NCBI GenBank assembly: GCA_964475205.1
Contig: CAYYVQ010000035.1
Location: 1 to 28,631, forward strand
DNA from: CAYSRM01 sp964475205
GTDB lineage: Bacteria > Verrucomicrobiota > Kiritimatiellia > UBA8416 > CAYSRM01
Direction of reading: 5' to 3'
DNA length: 28,631 bases
Shown here: in pieces, positions 7,210-15,837 of the stretch
Numbering within the stretch: the first letter of the stretch is position 1
Layout: each line of letters begins with the position of its first letter
Position numbers and translations under genes: made by a program
The notes under the pieces: model-generated
Database searches by the model: none
The model's input: only the letters and a program-made list of their open reading frames with translations
What the model was told of the DNA's origin: nothing

Positions 7210-8586
7210 TCAGTTTTTGTCGCCGGGATTTGGATCTATGTTGAGTTTCTCCATTCTATACTTAAGAATTCTTCTTGTTGTGCCGAGTATCCGCGCGGCC
7301 TTGGTCTGGATCCCGCCTGCTTTTTCAAGCGCGTCTTCGATCAGGCGCCGTTCATAAGCGCCTACAAGCTCTGCAAGTGTGTGGTTTGTCCCGGGCGGGG
7401 CAGCGGTTTTCCGGCGCCCGCCGGACATCTCTTCGGGCAGAAATTCAGGCAGGATTGTCTTGCTGTTTTTGTGAAGCACGACCATTCGCTCTATGACGTT
7501 TTTCAACTCCCTGACATTTCCCGGCCAGGCGTAGTTTAAAAATATATCCATAGCCTTGCCTGAAAGGGTAGTGGCGCGGGAATCAAGGCTGTTGCGGTAG
7601 AAATCCAGAAAATGCTGCGCCAGCAGAGGAATGTCCTCTCTGCGCTCGCGCAACGGGGGAAGGCGCACCGGAATCACGCTCAAGCGATAATAAAGGTCGT
7701 CCCTGAATCTTTTTGCATGCACTTCTTCCCGCATATCCCTGGCGCTTGCCGCGATGATCCGAGCATCAGTCTGTATAATCCTGGTTCCGCCCACGCGCAT
7801 GAACTCGTGTTCCTGGAGGACCCTGAGAAGTTTTACCTGTGTGGCCTGGGACATTTCTCCGACTTCGTCGAAAAAGAGCGAGCCGGATGCTGCAAGATCA
7901 AAACGCCCTGCCTTCTGTTTCTCGGCGCTTGTAAAAGCTCCTTTTTCGTGGCCGAACAGTTCGCTTTCCATAAGATTCTCCGGCAGCGCCGCGCAGTGTA
8001 CGGCAACGAAAGGTTCGTCGCGTCTTTTGCTCCACTCATGTATGGATCTGGCAACAAGTTCTTTGCCTGTCCCGCTTTCGCCGAAAATCAGCACGGTAGA
8101 ATCGCTTTCCGCCGCCTTGCGGGCGTTTTCCAGCGCCTTGTTGAAACTGCGTGACTCTCCCACGATACTGTCTACCGGGTACTCCCGGGAAACATCCGTC
8201 TGGAGAACTCTTACCCGGCGTCTGAGCGAGCTGCTGCTTATTGCATGTTTCACGGTTTTTCGTATTTCTTCAACGTCAAAAGGTTTGGTCACATAATCGT
8301 GCGCACCGACCTGCATTGCCTCGACAACCGCGCGCACCGAGGTGGAAGCGCTGACCATCACCACAGGCACGTCGGGATATAGAGACTGGATCTCTTTTAG
8401 AAATGCCAGCCCGTCTTTTTCAGGCATGATAACGTCCAGGAGGATCAGGTCGACTTTTTCCTTTGACAGCAGGTCTGAGGCCTCGGCCGCATTGGAGGTA
8501 AGCGAAAGCCTGTATTTATCCGCAAATATTGCCTTCAGCGATTCACGGCTGCCTCGTTCGTCGTCAACAATAAGGAGATGTTTCAT
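7210..8586 (-). CDS. NtrC-family sigma-54-dependent response regulator
   Basis: This 458-residue activator has three domains. The receiver (about 1-115) contains the DD pair at 8-9, phospho-acceptor D51 and K101. The AAA+ sigma-54 interaction domain (about 140-375) contains Walker A GESGTGKE (169-176), the sigma-54 contact loop GAFTSA (216-221), Walker B SLFFDEVGE (D240, E241) and an arginine-finger region RFRDDLYYRL. The C-terminus is a Fis-type helix-turn-helix (about 415-455, ALEKAGGIQTKAARILGTTR). The canonical loop is GAFTGA; Ser at the fifth position is an uncommon variant. The start overlaps the stop of the upstream kinase gene by 4 nt (ATGA), so the two are translationally coupled. 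It is the last gene of a four-gene operon and the obvious activator for the sigma-54-like promoter at 14522. Confidence 0.97.
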   Translation of the reverse strand: MKHLLIVDDERGSRESLKAIFADKYRLSLTSNAAEASDLLSKEKVDLILLDVIMPEKDGLAFLKEIQSLYPDVPVVMVSASTSVRAVVEAMQVGAHDYVTKPFDVEEIRKTVKHAISSSSLRRRVRVLQTDVSREYPVDSIVGESRSFNKALENARKAAESDSTVLIFGESGTGKELVARSIHEWSKRRDEPFVAVHCAALPENLMESELFGHEKGAFTSAEKQKAGRFDLAASGSLFFDEVGEMSQATQVKLLRVLQEHEFMRVGGTRIIQTDARIIAASARDMREEVHAKRFRDDLYYRLSVIPVRLPPLRERREDIPLLAQHFLDFYRNSLDSRATTLSGKAMDIFLNYAWPGNVRELKNVIERMVVLHKNSKTILPEFLPEEMSGGRRKTAAPPGTNHTLAELVGAYERRLIEDALEKAGGIQTKAARILGTTRRILKYRMEKLNIDPNPGDKN

Positions 8587-10589
8587 TCTGTCCTTTTTCT
8601 GCTTTCAATCTCGACAGGCAGCGTTACTGCCACGGAAGTTCCCTTTTCTGATGAATGAATTCGAATCCGGCCGTTATGGTCGGTTACGGAACGTTTCGCT
8701 ATAGGCAGTCCAAGGCCCATACCTGTTTTTTTGGTTGTGCAGAAAGGGGAGAACACTTTGTCGATAACTTCCTGCGGCATTCCCCGGCCATTGTCCCGGA
8801 CCGTTATAAATATCTTCTGTTCCGAATCGGCCTTGCCGTTTGTCTGTGCCTCGACCCATATCTTCGGGTCCGGGCGCTCCTCAAGGGCTTCTATAGAATT
8901 CTGTATTATATGCGCAAAACACTCAGAGAGCGCAGACGCGTCTCCGTAGACATCCGGAAGACCTGCCGGGATTACAGTCCGGATTGTTATTCTGTCCGGG
9001 CTTGTTCTCTGTTTTGCTGTATTTATTGACTTGTCAACGATCAGGCGCAGATCGAGTGTCTGGAAGGAGGGCGGCGGAAGATTGGCAAAATCGTTGATCT
9101 TCTCGATGATCTCGTTCAGCCGGTCTACTTCGTTGGACATCAGGGAACTGAATTCGTTTCGAAATTTCTGATCATTGTATCTTTCCGGCAGAAGCTGCGC
9201 AAAAGTCTTGATGGCCACAAGGGGGTTTCTCACCTGGTGCGACATGCCGGCTGCCAGATCTGTCCAGAAAGACGCGCGTTCAAGTTCCTGTTGTTTTCTG
9301 TTAAGCATGCGTTCCTTGGTCAGATCTTTTATGAACAGAACCGCGCCAAGACATTTTTCGTTGTTTTCGAGCAGCGCGGATTGCACGGAAAGATGGCGTT
9401 TTGATACCGGCTCGTTCCATTCCTCAGGCTCTTCGGTGATTTTCCCTTCCCGCAGAGCCTTGTTTAGTATGCTTGCCGGGTAACTTCCCAGCTTCTCGAC
9501 GGGCTGGTTCAGAACGGTCTCTTCGGGAATGCCCAGGATCTTTTCCGCGGCGTCGTCATACCAGCGTATTCTCCCCTCCGGGTCTGTTGCTGCTATGGCT
9601 GTTGGTATTTCGCTCAGAACAATTTCCGCAAAAGTTTTCTGCAGCACGACCTCCTCGTAAAGCATCGCGTTTTCGATGGCCATTGAGGCGTGTTCGGCAA
9701 AAACCATGATATCCTGGAGATCGGAAGCAGTGAAAGGTGTCCCGGTTGCCTGCTGGCCCATAAAGAGCCAGCCTATTACATTTTTTCTTCCTTGAAGCGG
9801 CACTACCAGTTCCGCCCCCATGGAATCCAGCGCTCTGTGCAACATTATTCTTTCGGCAATATTGGCGATGTAGTGGAGCCTGGAGCGCGATACGATCTGA
9901 GCCTGTGTTTCAAGCCAGCGGACGAGCGGATGATCCGAATCAAACCGTTTTGAACGAGTTTCTTCCCTGCATCCAAATTCAGCTTCCAGTGAGTAAAATC
10001 CGGCGTCTTTGTTGTGTGTAAAAATCCCTGCCCGCAATACTATTGCCGAATTTGCAACACTGTCTATTATTCCCTGGATAAGTTCTTTACGGTCTTCAAA
10101 GTGACGCAACGGCGGGAAAAACCTGCTGAGCATGTCGGAAGACGAGTGGCGGTGTTCGCCCGGCTGATCGACATGCATGCTCCGCCGCGTTTCAGGCGCT
10201 GTTTTCAGCAGGCGCAGTTGTTCAACCAGTCGAATGTGAGCCAGCGACTGGCTCACCAGCGATTGGAACTGCCTGCCGTCGAAGTCTATTTCCTGGATGC
10301 CGTATACACCCATGGCTTCGGCATGAAGGATCGGGTCGGACCTTTTTGCGCCAAGCGCAATAACCAGGGTGTCGGGCCAGGAGAGCTGAATTTCCTGTAA
10401 AAGTTCCCTGGAAGCCGTTGTTCGCAGATCCATGATGATCAGGGCCGGGTCGGCGCATTCGATTTCCCGCTTCAGAACGCTGCCGCTGCTGATATGTCTT
10501 GTCGGCACACTTGATTCAAGAAATGCTTCAATCCGGCGCGCCAGCTCTGCGTCGTCTGAGTATAAAAGGCATGGTGTGTCCGCTTTCAT
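8583..10589 (-). CDS. Soluble histidine kinase: pseudo-receiver-GAF-PAS-HisKA-HATPase
   Basis: This 668-residue kinase has no membrane segments. Residues 1-120 look like a receiver: SDDAE is the acid pair and IIMDL gives D54. The conserved Lys-Pro motif is replaced by GIQEIDF, so it is probably a pseudo-receiver. A GAF domain (about 165-315), a PAS domain (about 325-425), the dimerisation domain with H451 in SHQVRNPL and an ATPase domain (N564, DNGRGMP at 599-605, GMGLGLP) follow. The residue after the phospho-His is Gln, where the family normally has Glu or Asp. The dimerisation segment is very like that of the next kinase upstream (both have a LLPER motif), suggesting duplication. It overlaps both neighbours by 4 nt. 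Likely partner: the regulator encoded just downstream. Confidence 0.93.
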   Translation of the reverse strand: MKADTPCLLYSDDAELARRIEAFLESSVPTRHISSGSVLKREIECADPALIIMDLRTTASRELLQEIQLSWPDTLVIALGAKRSDPILHAEAMGVYGIQEIDFDGRQFQSLVSQSLAHIRLVEQLRLLKTAPETRRSMHVDQPGEHRHSSSDMLSRFFPPLRHFEDRKELIQGIIDSVANSAIVLRAGIFTHNKDAGFYSLEAEFGCREETRSKRFDSDHPLVRWLETQAQIVSRSRLHYIANIAERIMLHRALDSMGAELVVPLQGRKNVIGWLFMGQQATGTPFTASDLQDIMVFAEHASMAIENAMLYEEVVLQKTFAEIVLSEIPTAIAATDPEGRIRWYDDAAEKILGIPEETVLNQPVEKLGSYPASILNKALREGKITEEPEEWNEPVSKRHLSVQSALLENNEKCLGAVLFIKDLTKERMLNRKQQELERASFWTDLAAGMSHQVRNPLVAIKTFAQLLPERYNDQKFRNEFSSLMSNEVDRLNEIIEKINDFANLPPPSFQTLDLRLIVDKSINTAKQRTSPDRITIRTVIPAGLPDVYGDASALSECFAHIIQNSIEALEERPDPKIWVEAQTNGKADSEQKIFITVRDNGRGMPQEVIDKVFSPFCTTKKTGMGLGLPIAKRSVTDHNGRIRIHSSEKGTSVAVTLPVEIESRKRTE

Positions 10590-13072
10590 AGGGCAGCCTC
10601 CTCGCTGAGAATGGGAAATCTGATATAAAAGGTTGTTCCTCGGCCGGGTTGGCTTTCTACCTCTACGTTGCCATGGTGTTCTTCGATGATTCCGTGGGAA
10701 ACTGAAAGACCCAGTCCCGTGCCTTCGCTCTTGGTAGTAAAGAAAGGATCGAAAATGCGGGAAAGATTGGATTCTTCTATCCCAATACCCGTGTCGCTTA
10801 AAGTTAACTGTATGCTCCTGCCTGCTGTTCCGGGTTTTGCAAACCAGGTCGGCTTGCTGGATACATTCTCTGTTTGAACGGTTATCCGTCCGCCGTTATC
10901 CATGGCGGCCACCGAGTTCAACAGGAAATTGACGAATGCCTGGCTGAGCAGATCAGAGTTGCCTCGCACAAGATCCTCTTCGGCCTCGAATTTTCTGAAT
11001 AGTTCTATGTTATTGCGTTTAAGTTCCTGTTCCACCAGGTGAAGTGAATTTTCCAGGACCGTATGCACCTGCACTTTGCCGAGTTTAGGCTGCGAAGAGC
11101 GGGAAAACGAGAGTAATTCATTAACTATCCCGTCAATCCTTTTCACTTCGGATCCTACCAGGGAAAGGAATTCTTTGCGGAACTTTTCATCCTCATGACG
11201 TTCCGGCAGAAGTTGGGTGAATGTCTTAATAGTGACGAGCGGATTTTTGATCTCGTGGGCCATGCCGGCCGACAGTGTTCCCATGCTTGCCAGCCGGTCA
11301 GAGCGGTGTATCTGGGCCTGGAGCTTCTTTACGGCGGTTAAGTCATGGAAAACAAGGAGGCAACCAAGAACCTCTCCGCTACGGCTGTGAAACAGGCTGG
11401 TGCCCAGCCGTATATGCACCTTGACGCCTTCGGGCAGGTGAAGGACTGTATCTTCCTCTGTCTGTTTAGTTCCGGTGGAAAAGGTGGTTGCCATGCACTT
11501 GCCGAGGGGTTCGGGCAATTCAGATATGGCGGAGCCAAGCGCCTGCCCGTGCCTCAAGCCAGTGATCCGTTGGGCTTCCCTGTTAAACCTCGTGACTTTG
11601 CCGTCTGAGTTTGCGGCCACTACTCCGCTGACAAGATTGTCCAGCAGTATGTCATTATATATTCTGCTGTTCTCGGCCTGGGTATACAGCTTTGAGTTTT
11701 CCAGGGCCACGCCAAGTTGATTGCACATGAGCTGTAGCACATTCTGTTCAGGGGCACTGTAGATCTTGCCCGATATACGTTTGCCAAGCAGAAGCACACC
11801 TTCGGATCTTCCCTTGATTTTCACTTCAATCGCAATAGCAACAGCAAGCTTTTCGAGTTCGCTCCTGGCTTCTCTTATCAGTTGTGTGTGGCGGCTCCGC
11901 CGCATAAAATCAATTGTTACGGGGCCATGTTTTGAATCCAGGAGCCGCATCAATGCGCTTTGTGCAGAAATAGAAACCTGTTTTTCTTTTTCCGGCTTGG
12001 CGTATTGCTGCGTGAAACAGCCGTCCCGGGCTGTAAGAATTATAGCTTGGTCCGCGCCTGTCATTGAGGCAACGAGGTCAACGAAATCTCTGAGCTGGTC
12101 TTCGGTTGTTCTGATAGATGTCAGCAGTTCATGGACCTTATGCATAGCGTCCTGGACATCGATAATATCGAGGTTGATGAAAAGGTGTTTTGCGGCTTTT
12201 TGCATCATCCCGTGTGTGGGCGCAATGGAAAAACCCACTGCCAGGGCTGCGGCAATGTGAGCAAGAATGTGAGCATCACTGATTACGGTCGAAACCGCGA
12301 AGTCTGTTCCGAAGAAAATTACCGCGTACAGCACAAGGAGATAAATTATAAAAAGTGTGTAGGCGGTGACTTGTCGGAATATATAACCTACATCCATTAT
12401 GCTTCGCTTAGTAATTCCATAGGCGATAATTCCTTCGAAGAGCACTACGGAGAGCGGAACAAATTGAGCCGAATACGTGTTGCCGACTGCTATCGGGACA
12501 ATGTATCCGAGCATCGTCCCGGAAAGCACCGCGGCGCCGCTGGCAAGCATAGCGAAGTTCAGTTCGGCTCTTTCGATACCGGTGGAGCCTTTTAAGTCAT
12601 GCGCGAATCTCCGTATGAGGATAGACAGGACGATCAACCAGTATGCCAGATATAGAAGTTGGCCGGGGCCGTACACTGGCCTGCCGAAACCTTTTGTTAC
12701 GATTACGTCCGTGAGAAAAAACTCTGTCTGGCACAGGAGTATGACAGGAGTGAAAAGCAGTGTCCAAAACAGGGTAGTTGTTAACACTTTTTTGCCGCTC
12801 ATCTCCGGTTGTGTTATAGATGTTCTGAAAAGCTCAAAACAGAGCGGCATTATTGTTACCGAGGCGCTTGCCTGCCTGATCCAGAACATGATTATGGCTT
12901 TATCTTCTGATAGAGAGCCAAGGAGGAAACAAACAAGCCATATCGCAAATGAAAACGTTATAATTAAAAAATACCTGTTTTGCTTCCGAAGAGGATTCAT
13001 CGCGAACACGAAGCCGCCAAGCAGTAGGTTCGCACTCATGGCTACAATGGAGGTAATCTGAAATATGCTCAT
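10586..13072 (-). CDS. Membrane histidine kinase: multi-TM sensor-GAF-PAS-HisKA-HATPase
   Basis: This 828-residue kinase begins with about eight or nine hydrophobic segments (residues 1-285), the arrangement of the 7TM-type N-terminal histidine kinase sensor. A GAF domain (about 305-460) and a PAS domain (about 470-580) follow. The dimerisation domain has H606 in AHEIKNPL, and the ATPase core has the N-box FVNFLLNSV, DTGIGIE, FDPFFTT and GTGLGLS. The plan resembles PrsK of exopolysaccharide/PEP-CTERM systems, which also pairs with a sigma-54 activator, but PrsK lacks the PAS and no PEP-CTERM protein is seen here. The ketosynthase gene ends 18 nt upstream, and no clear ribosome site precedes this start, consistent with coupling. 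It overlaps the next kinase gene by 4 nt. Confidence 0.94.
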   Translation of the reverse strand: MSIFQITSIVAMSANLLLGGFVFAMNPLRKQNRYFLIITFSFAIWLVCFLLGSLSEDKAIIMFWIRQASASVTIMPLCFELFRTSITQPEMSGKKVLTTTLFWTLLFTPVILLCQTEFFLTDVIVTKGFGRPVYGPGQLLYLAYWLIVLSILIRRFAHDLKGSTGIERAELNFAMLASGAAVLSGTMLGYIVPIAVGNTYSAQFVPLSVVLFEGIIAYGITKRSIMDVGYIFRQVTAYTLFIIYLLVLYAVIFFGTDFAVSTVISDAHILAHIAAALAVGFSIAPTHGMMQKAAKHLFINLDIIDVQDAMHKVHELLTSIRTTEDQLRDFVDLVASMTGADQAIILTARDGCFTQQYAKPEKEKQVSISAQSALMRLLDSKHGPVTIDFMRRSRHTQLIREARSELEKLAVAIAIEVKIKGRSEGVLLLGKRISGKIYSAPEQNVLQLMCNQLGVALENSKLYTQAENSRIYNDILLDNLVSGVVAANSDGKVTRFNREAQRITGLRHGQALGSAISELPEPLGKCMATTFSTGTKQTEEDTVLHLPEGVKVHIRLGTSLFHSRSGEVLGCLLVFHDLTAVKKLQAQIHRSDRLASMGTLSAGMAHEIKNPLVTIKTFTQLLPERHEDEKFRKEFLSLVGSEVKRIDGIVNELLSFSRSSQPKLGKVQVHTVLENSLHLVEQELKRNNIELFRKFEAEEDLVRGNSDLLSQAFVNFLLNSVAAMDNGGRITVQTENVSSKPTWFAKPGTAGRSIQLTLSDTGIGIEESNLSRIFDPFFTTKSEGTGLGLSVSHGIIEEHHGNVEVESQPGRGTTFYIRFPILSEEAAL

Positions 13073-13090
13073 AGTACTAAAAAATATCGG

Positions 13091-14329
13091 CTACCAGGAT
13101 GCGCGTTGCAATAAGATGGAACTGTTGCCTCTTCCGAAACCGTGCGTATTTACCAGAACAGTCGCCGGAGCGTATTCTCTGGCAACAGAAGGAACATAAT
13201 CCAGATCACATTCGGGATCCGGATTTTCCAGGTTTGTAGTCGGGGGTATAATTCCGTTTTTGATTGTGAGCGCGGCTGCAACTAACTGATGAGCACAGCC
13301 GACACCCATCGGATTTCCGGTTACACCCTTTATCGAAGAAACCGGTATGTGAAAAGCATGTTCACCGAATACTTCTTTAATAAGCCGGGTTTCGCATCTG
13401 TCCATGTTCTGATCCCCGGGACCATGTGCATTGATATAATCAACGCGGTCTTTATGTAAAGAAGCATTATCGAGGGCTTTCTGCATTGCCGTCTTAAGTC
13501 CGCCGCCCTCTTCAGAGTTAATCGGGTCTGCACAGGTCCCGTAGCCTGAGATTTCACAATATGCCTCAGCGCCTCTGGCCTTTGCATGTTCGATGTTTTC
13601 CAGGATCATTACTGCAGATCCTTCGGAGATAACCCCTCCGTCCCGGTCCCTGTCAAATGGGCGGTTGGCCTTTTCTGGTTCATCGTTGCGCTGTGAGAGT
13701 TTTCTGGCGCCTGAAAAACATTCAAAGACATATCTCACAACCGCTGCATCAGCGGCTCCGGCAAGAGCTATTTCGGCTTTGCCTTTGTTTATGGCTTCAG
13801 CGGCGGAAGCGACCGCATCTAGACCCGAAGCACATCCTGTGGAAATGGTTAACAACTGAGCGTTAATGCCCAGAGTGTATGCTACGGCGCTTCCCATGGC
13901 ATTCGGTATACTGGTTACCGCGGTCCAGGGCCGTGGCCGTTCCTGGGTTAGGTCCATTGCAGTTGTGCTTACCCCCATAACCAGCGGTATATCCCCAAGT
14001 TTGAGGAGGTCTTCGGGTACGAGACCTGCATCCGTCAGAGCCATGCGGGAGGCAGCGACCGCAAACTGCGATGATCTTGCCATCCGTTTTGGCTTAAACT
14101 TGGAATCTATGTGCCGTTCGGGTTCGAAATTCTTGACCTCTCCGGCAATTCGGCAGCGGAGGCCGGATGCATCAAACAGCGTTACAGGACCAATTCCGCT
14201 CTTTCCTTCCATGAGACTTGTCCAGAATGATTCCTTGGTTTTTCCGTTAGGGGCCAGAACTCCCAGTCCAGTGACTACTGCTCTTCTATTGTGCGCGCTA
14301 AACATATTTTCTGCCCGGGGTAGATTCAC
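13091..14329 (-). CDS. FabF-like beta-ketoacyl-ACP synthase with atypical active site
   Basis: This 412-residue thiolase-fold condensing enzyme has RRAVVTGLGVLAPNG at the N-terminus, the nucleophile C166 in TGCASG, the first active-site His H302 in YINAHG, and a C-terminal half with PPTTNLENPDPECDLDYVP as in FabF. In E. coli FabF the triad is C163-H303-H340, the second His lying in TGH; here that motif is TGNPMG, so the position is Asn339. The THGTST-type loop after H302 is also changed (AHGPGD). A Cys-His-Asn triad is the FabH/chalcone-synthase pattern. It is therefore probably not the housekeeping FabF. The longest frame begins with GTG; the ATG at 14305 (MFSAHNRR) is at least as likely. 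It is the first gene of the kinase/activator operon. Confidence 0.88.
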   Translation of the reverse strand: MNLPRAENMFSAHNRRAVVTGLGVLAPNGKTKESFWTSLMEGKSGIGPVTLFDASGLRCRIAGEVKNFEPERHIDSKFKPKRMARSSQFAVAASRMALTDAGLVPEDLLKLGDIPLVMGVSTTAMDLTQERPRPWTAVTSIPNAMGSAVAYTLGINAQLLTISTGCASGLDAVASAAEAINKGKAEIALAGAADAAVVRYVFECFSGARKLSQRNDEPEKANRPFDRDRDGGVISEGSAVMILENIEHAKARGAEAYCEISGYGTCADPINSEEGGGLKTAMQKALDNASLHKDRVDYINAHGPGDQNMDRCETRLIKEVFGEHAFHIPVSSIKGVTGNPMGVGCAHQLVAAALTIKNGIIPPTTNLENPDPECDLDYVPSVAREYAPATVLVNTHGFGRGNSSILLQRASW

Positions 14330-14433
14330 AAGGCCTGGTGTTCTGCGCCAAGCCTGGAAAACATATCGCGAATAAGACGCCCACAGTTATGAATCAGACG
14401 CTACCAGCTCTCAATGTACAATACTGTGCATGA

Positions 14434-14456
14434 CAAAATTGGTCCGTACAATTTTG
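14434..14456 (+). promoter_or_regulatory. Dyad, candidate enhancer site for the sigma-54 activator
   Basis: CAAAATTG (14434-14441) and CAATTTTG (14449-14456) form a perfect inverted repeat with 7 nt between. CATG flanks both arms at slightly different distances, extending the symmetry. The centre lies about 80 nt upstream of the sigma-54-like promoter at 14522, where NtrC-type activators usually bind. Only one copy is clear. Assignment by position and symmetry. Confidence 0.4.
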
Positions 14457-14521
14457 GACATGATGCTACGCTATATATGGAAATGTCAACAATAAATACA
14501 CAATATGCTGAGCGTTTTGGC

Positions 14522-14538
14522 TTGGCATACTATATGCC
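14522..14538 (+). promoter_or_regulatory. Sigma-54-type (-24/-12) promoter of the FadL-like gene
   Basis: TTGGCATACTATATGCC has the invariant GG (14524-14525) and GC (14536-14537) separated by exactly 10 nt, the full TTGGCA -24 block and ATGC in place of TTGC at -12. Transcription would start near 14549, leaving a short leader before the AAGGAGG ribosome site (14575-14581) and ATG at 14586. An NtrC-type activator is encoded in the adjacent divergent operon. The same bases can also be read as the 5' end of a longer reading frame, which I rejected. Confidence 0.6.
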
Positions 14539-14585
14539 TTGCATATATTCTTATGATGTTTTATTCGCGAGACCAAGGAGGAACA

Positions 14586-15818
14586 ATGCAAAACCCACAA
14601 ATAGCGGAATTCAGTAAACTGGCGACAACATTTCTGCTTTGTTCATTTTCAGCAGTCATAGCTCTTGCGGACGGATATCGCAATCCGCCTGAAGGGGCTG
14701 CGGCACTGGGGACCTCCGGGATGAGGTTGAGTTATGGCGACGATCCATCCGCGGTTTCTCACAACCCTGCAAACCTTATGGACCTGAAGCAGCAGCAGGT
14801 GATGCCTTCTGTGACTTTCGGGTACTCAACAAAGGAGTTAAGCGCCGCCGGATTTTCTGAGGAGTCTGAAGATCCTGTCGCAACGCTGCCTGCTCTCTAC
14901 GGGGCATGGCCGGTTTCAGGCGGGGGATATGCTTTAGGGTTAGGCATTAACTCTCCTTACGGCCAGTCAACTACATGGGACAAAAATGGACGGGTCAGCA
15001 GCGTGGCGCCGTATTTCGCGGAGATCAGCACTGTTAACGTGACCCCTGCGTTCGGAGCAAGGCTTGGAAATAGCATTCATATCGGCGCCGGCATGGGAAT
15101 CATGTATTCGGAGCTTGATTTCAGGCAGCTTTTCGCGGGCAACACAGTCCGTTTTGATGCTGACGGCTATGGGATTGGATATAATGCCGGGATAACATTT
15201 AGAGCGCCCGGAAGGCAGCGAATTGCAATTACCTATCGTTCGCCTGTGAAAGTTGACTATGGTGGCGATTTTTCTATGATGCCGGCAGGCTCCGGCGACT
15301 TTGATACTGAAATAGATTTCCCCGCGGAACTGGCTCTAGGTTACGGGGTTGAAGCCACGGAGAAGCTTCGCCTGGAAGCTAATATGGAATGGGTAGAGCA
15401 TTCGGTGAATGATAAAATGGTTCTGGATATCGGCGAGCACAATGACATGCTGGAGGCGGCAATGGGCAGACGCGCCATAGAGCAGGACTGGGAAGATACA
15501 TGGACATTCGGCGTCGGCGCTGACTGGAGCATGAGCCGGGCCTGGAGTCTGCGCACCGGCTGGACTTACCTGCCCTCGCCTGTTGTTGAGGAGACTTTCA
15601 TGCCGTCATGGGCGGAAGGCGATAAGCATGTTATCGGCGCCGGTCTGGGCTATGCAGGCGAAGCGCATACCCTTGATCTGGCATATGCGTACAATATTTG
15701 CGATGAACGGGACATTGATAATCCTGCTCATCCGGTTACAGGCCAGCCATATCCGTTCAACGGAGAATACGAGTTTGAGGCTCATCTGTTTTCAGTGTCC
15801 TACATTTACAGATTCTGA
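14586..15818 (+). CDS. FadL/OmpP1-family outer-membrane transport protein
   Basis: This 410-residue beta-barrel belongs to the FadL/TodX family, which moves fatty acids and other hydrophobic compounds across the outer membrane. It has a signal peptide with likely cleavage after VIALA (then DGYRNPPEGAAALG), the family NPA motif in SAVSHNPANL near the mature N-terminus, alternating barrel strands throughout and a C-terminal aromatic YIYRF, the outer-membrane assembly signal. I chose the ATG at 14586 because AAGGAGG lies 4 nt upstream. The frame stays open 27 codons further upstream, but that part would run through the sigma-54-like promoter. The receiver-kinase gene starts 19 nt downstream and is probably cotranscribed. 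Substrate unknown. Confidence 0.9.
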   Translation: MQNPQIAEFSKLATTFLLCSFSAVIALADGYRNPPEGAAALGTSGMRLSYGDDPSAVSHNPANLMDLKQQQVMPSVTFGYSTKELSAAGFSEESEDPVATLPALYGAWPVSGGGYALGLGINSPYGQSTTWDKNGRVSSVAPYFAEISTVNVTPAFGARLGNSIHIGAGMGIMYSELDFRQLFAGNTVRFDADGYGIGYNAGITFRAPGRQRIAITYRSPVKVDYGGDFSMMPAGSGDFDTEIDFPAELALGYGVEATEKLRLEANMEWVEHSVNDKMVLDIGEHNDMLEAAMGRRAIEQDWEDTWTFGVGADWSMSRAWSLRTGWTYLPSPVVEETFMPSWAEGDKHVIGAGLGYAGEAHTLDLAYAYNICDERDIDNPAHPVTGQPYPFNGEYEFEAHLFSVSYIYRF

Positions 15819-15837
15819 TTGTGTGGAGAAAGATTTT

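Noticed and set aside
10586..13072. Reading the membrane kinase as PrsK of a PEP-CTERM/exosortase system
   Set aside because: The sensor layout and the sigma-54 partner are similar, but a PAS domain is added and no exosortase, PEP-CTERM protein or polysaccharide gene cluster is in the window.
14360..14385. Second sigma-54-like GG-N10-GC on the minus strand for the ketosynthase operon
   Set aside because: Only the spacing fits (TGGGCG.. and TCGC instead of TTGGCAC and TTGC); such spacing is expected by chance.
14505..14585. Upstream extension of the FadL-like frame
   Set aside because: The extra 27 codons run through the sigma-54-like promoter and end at a strong ribosome site in front of the ATG at 14586; the shorter form has a proper signal peptide.
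15583..15837. Upstream extension of the receiver-kinase frame into the FadL-like gene
   Set aside because: It would overlap the barrel gene by 236 nt, while the ATG at 15838 has a ribosome site and gives a normal receiver N-terminus.
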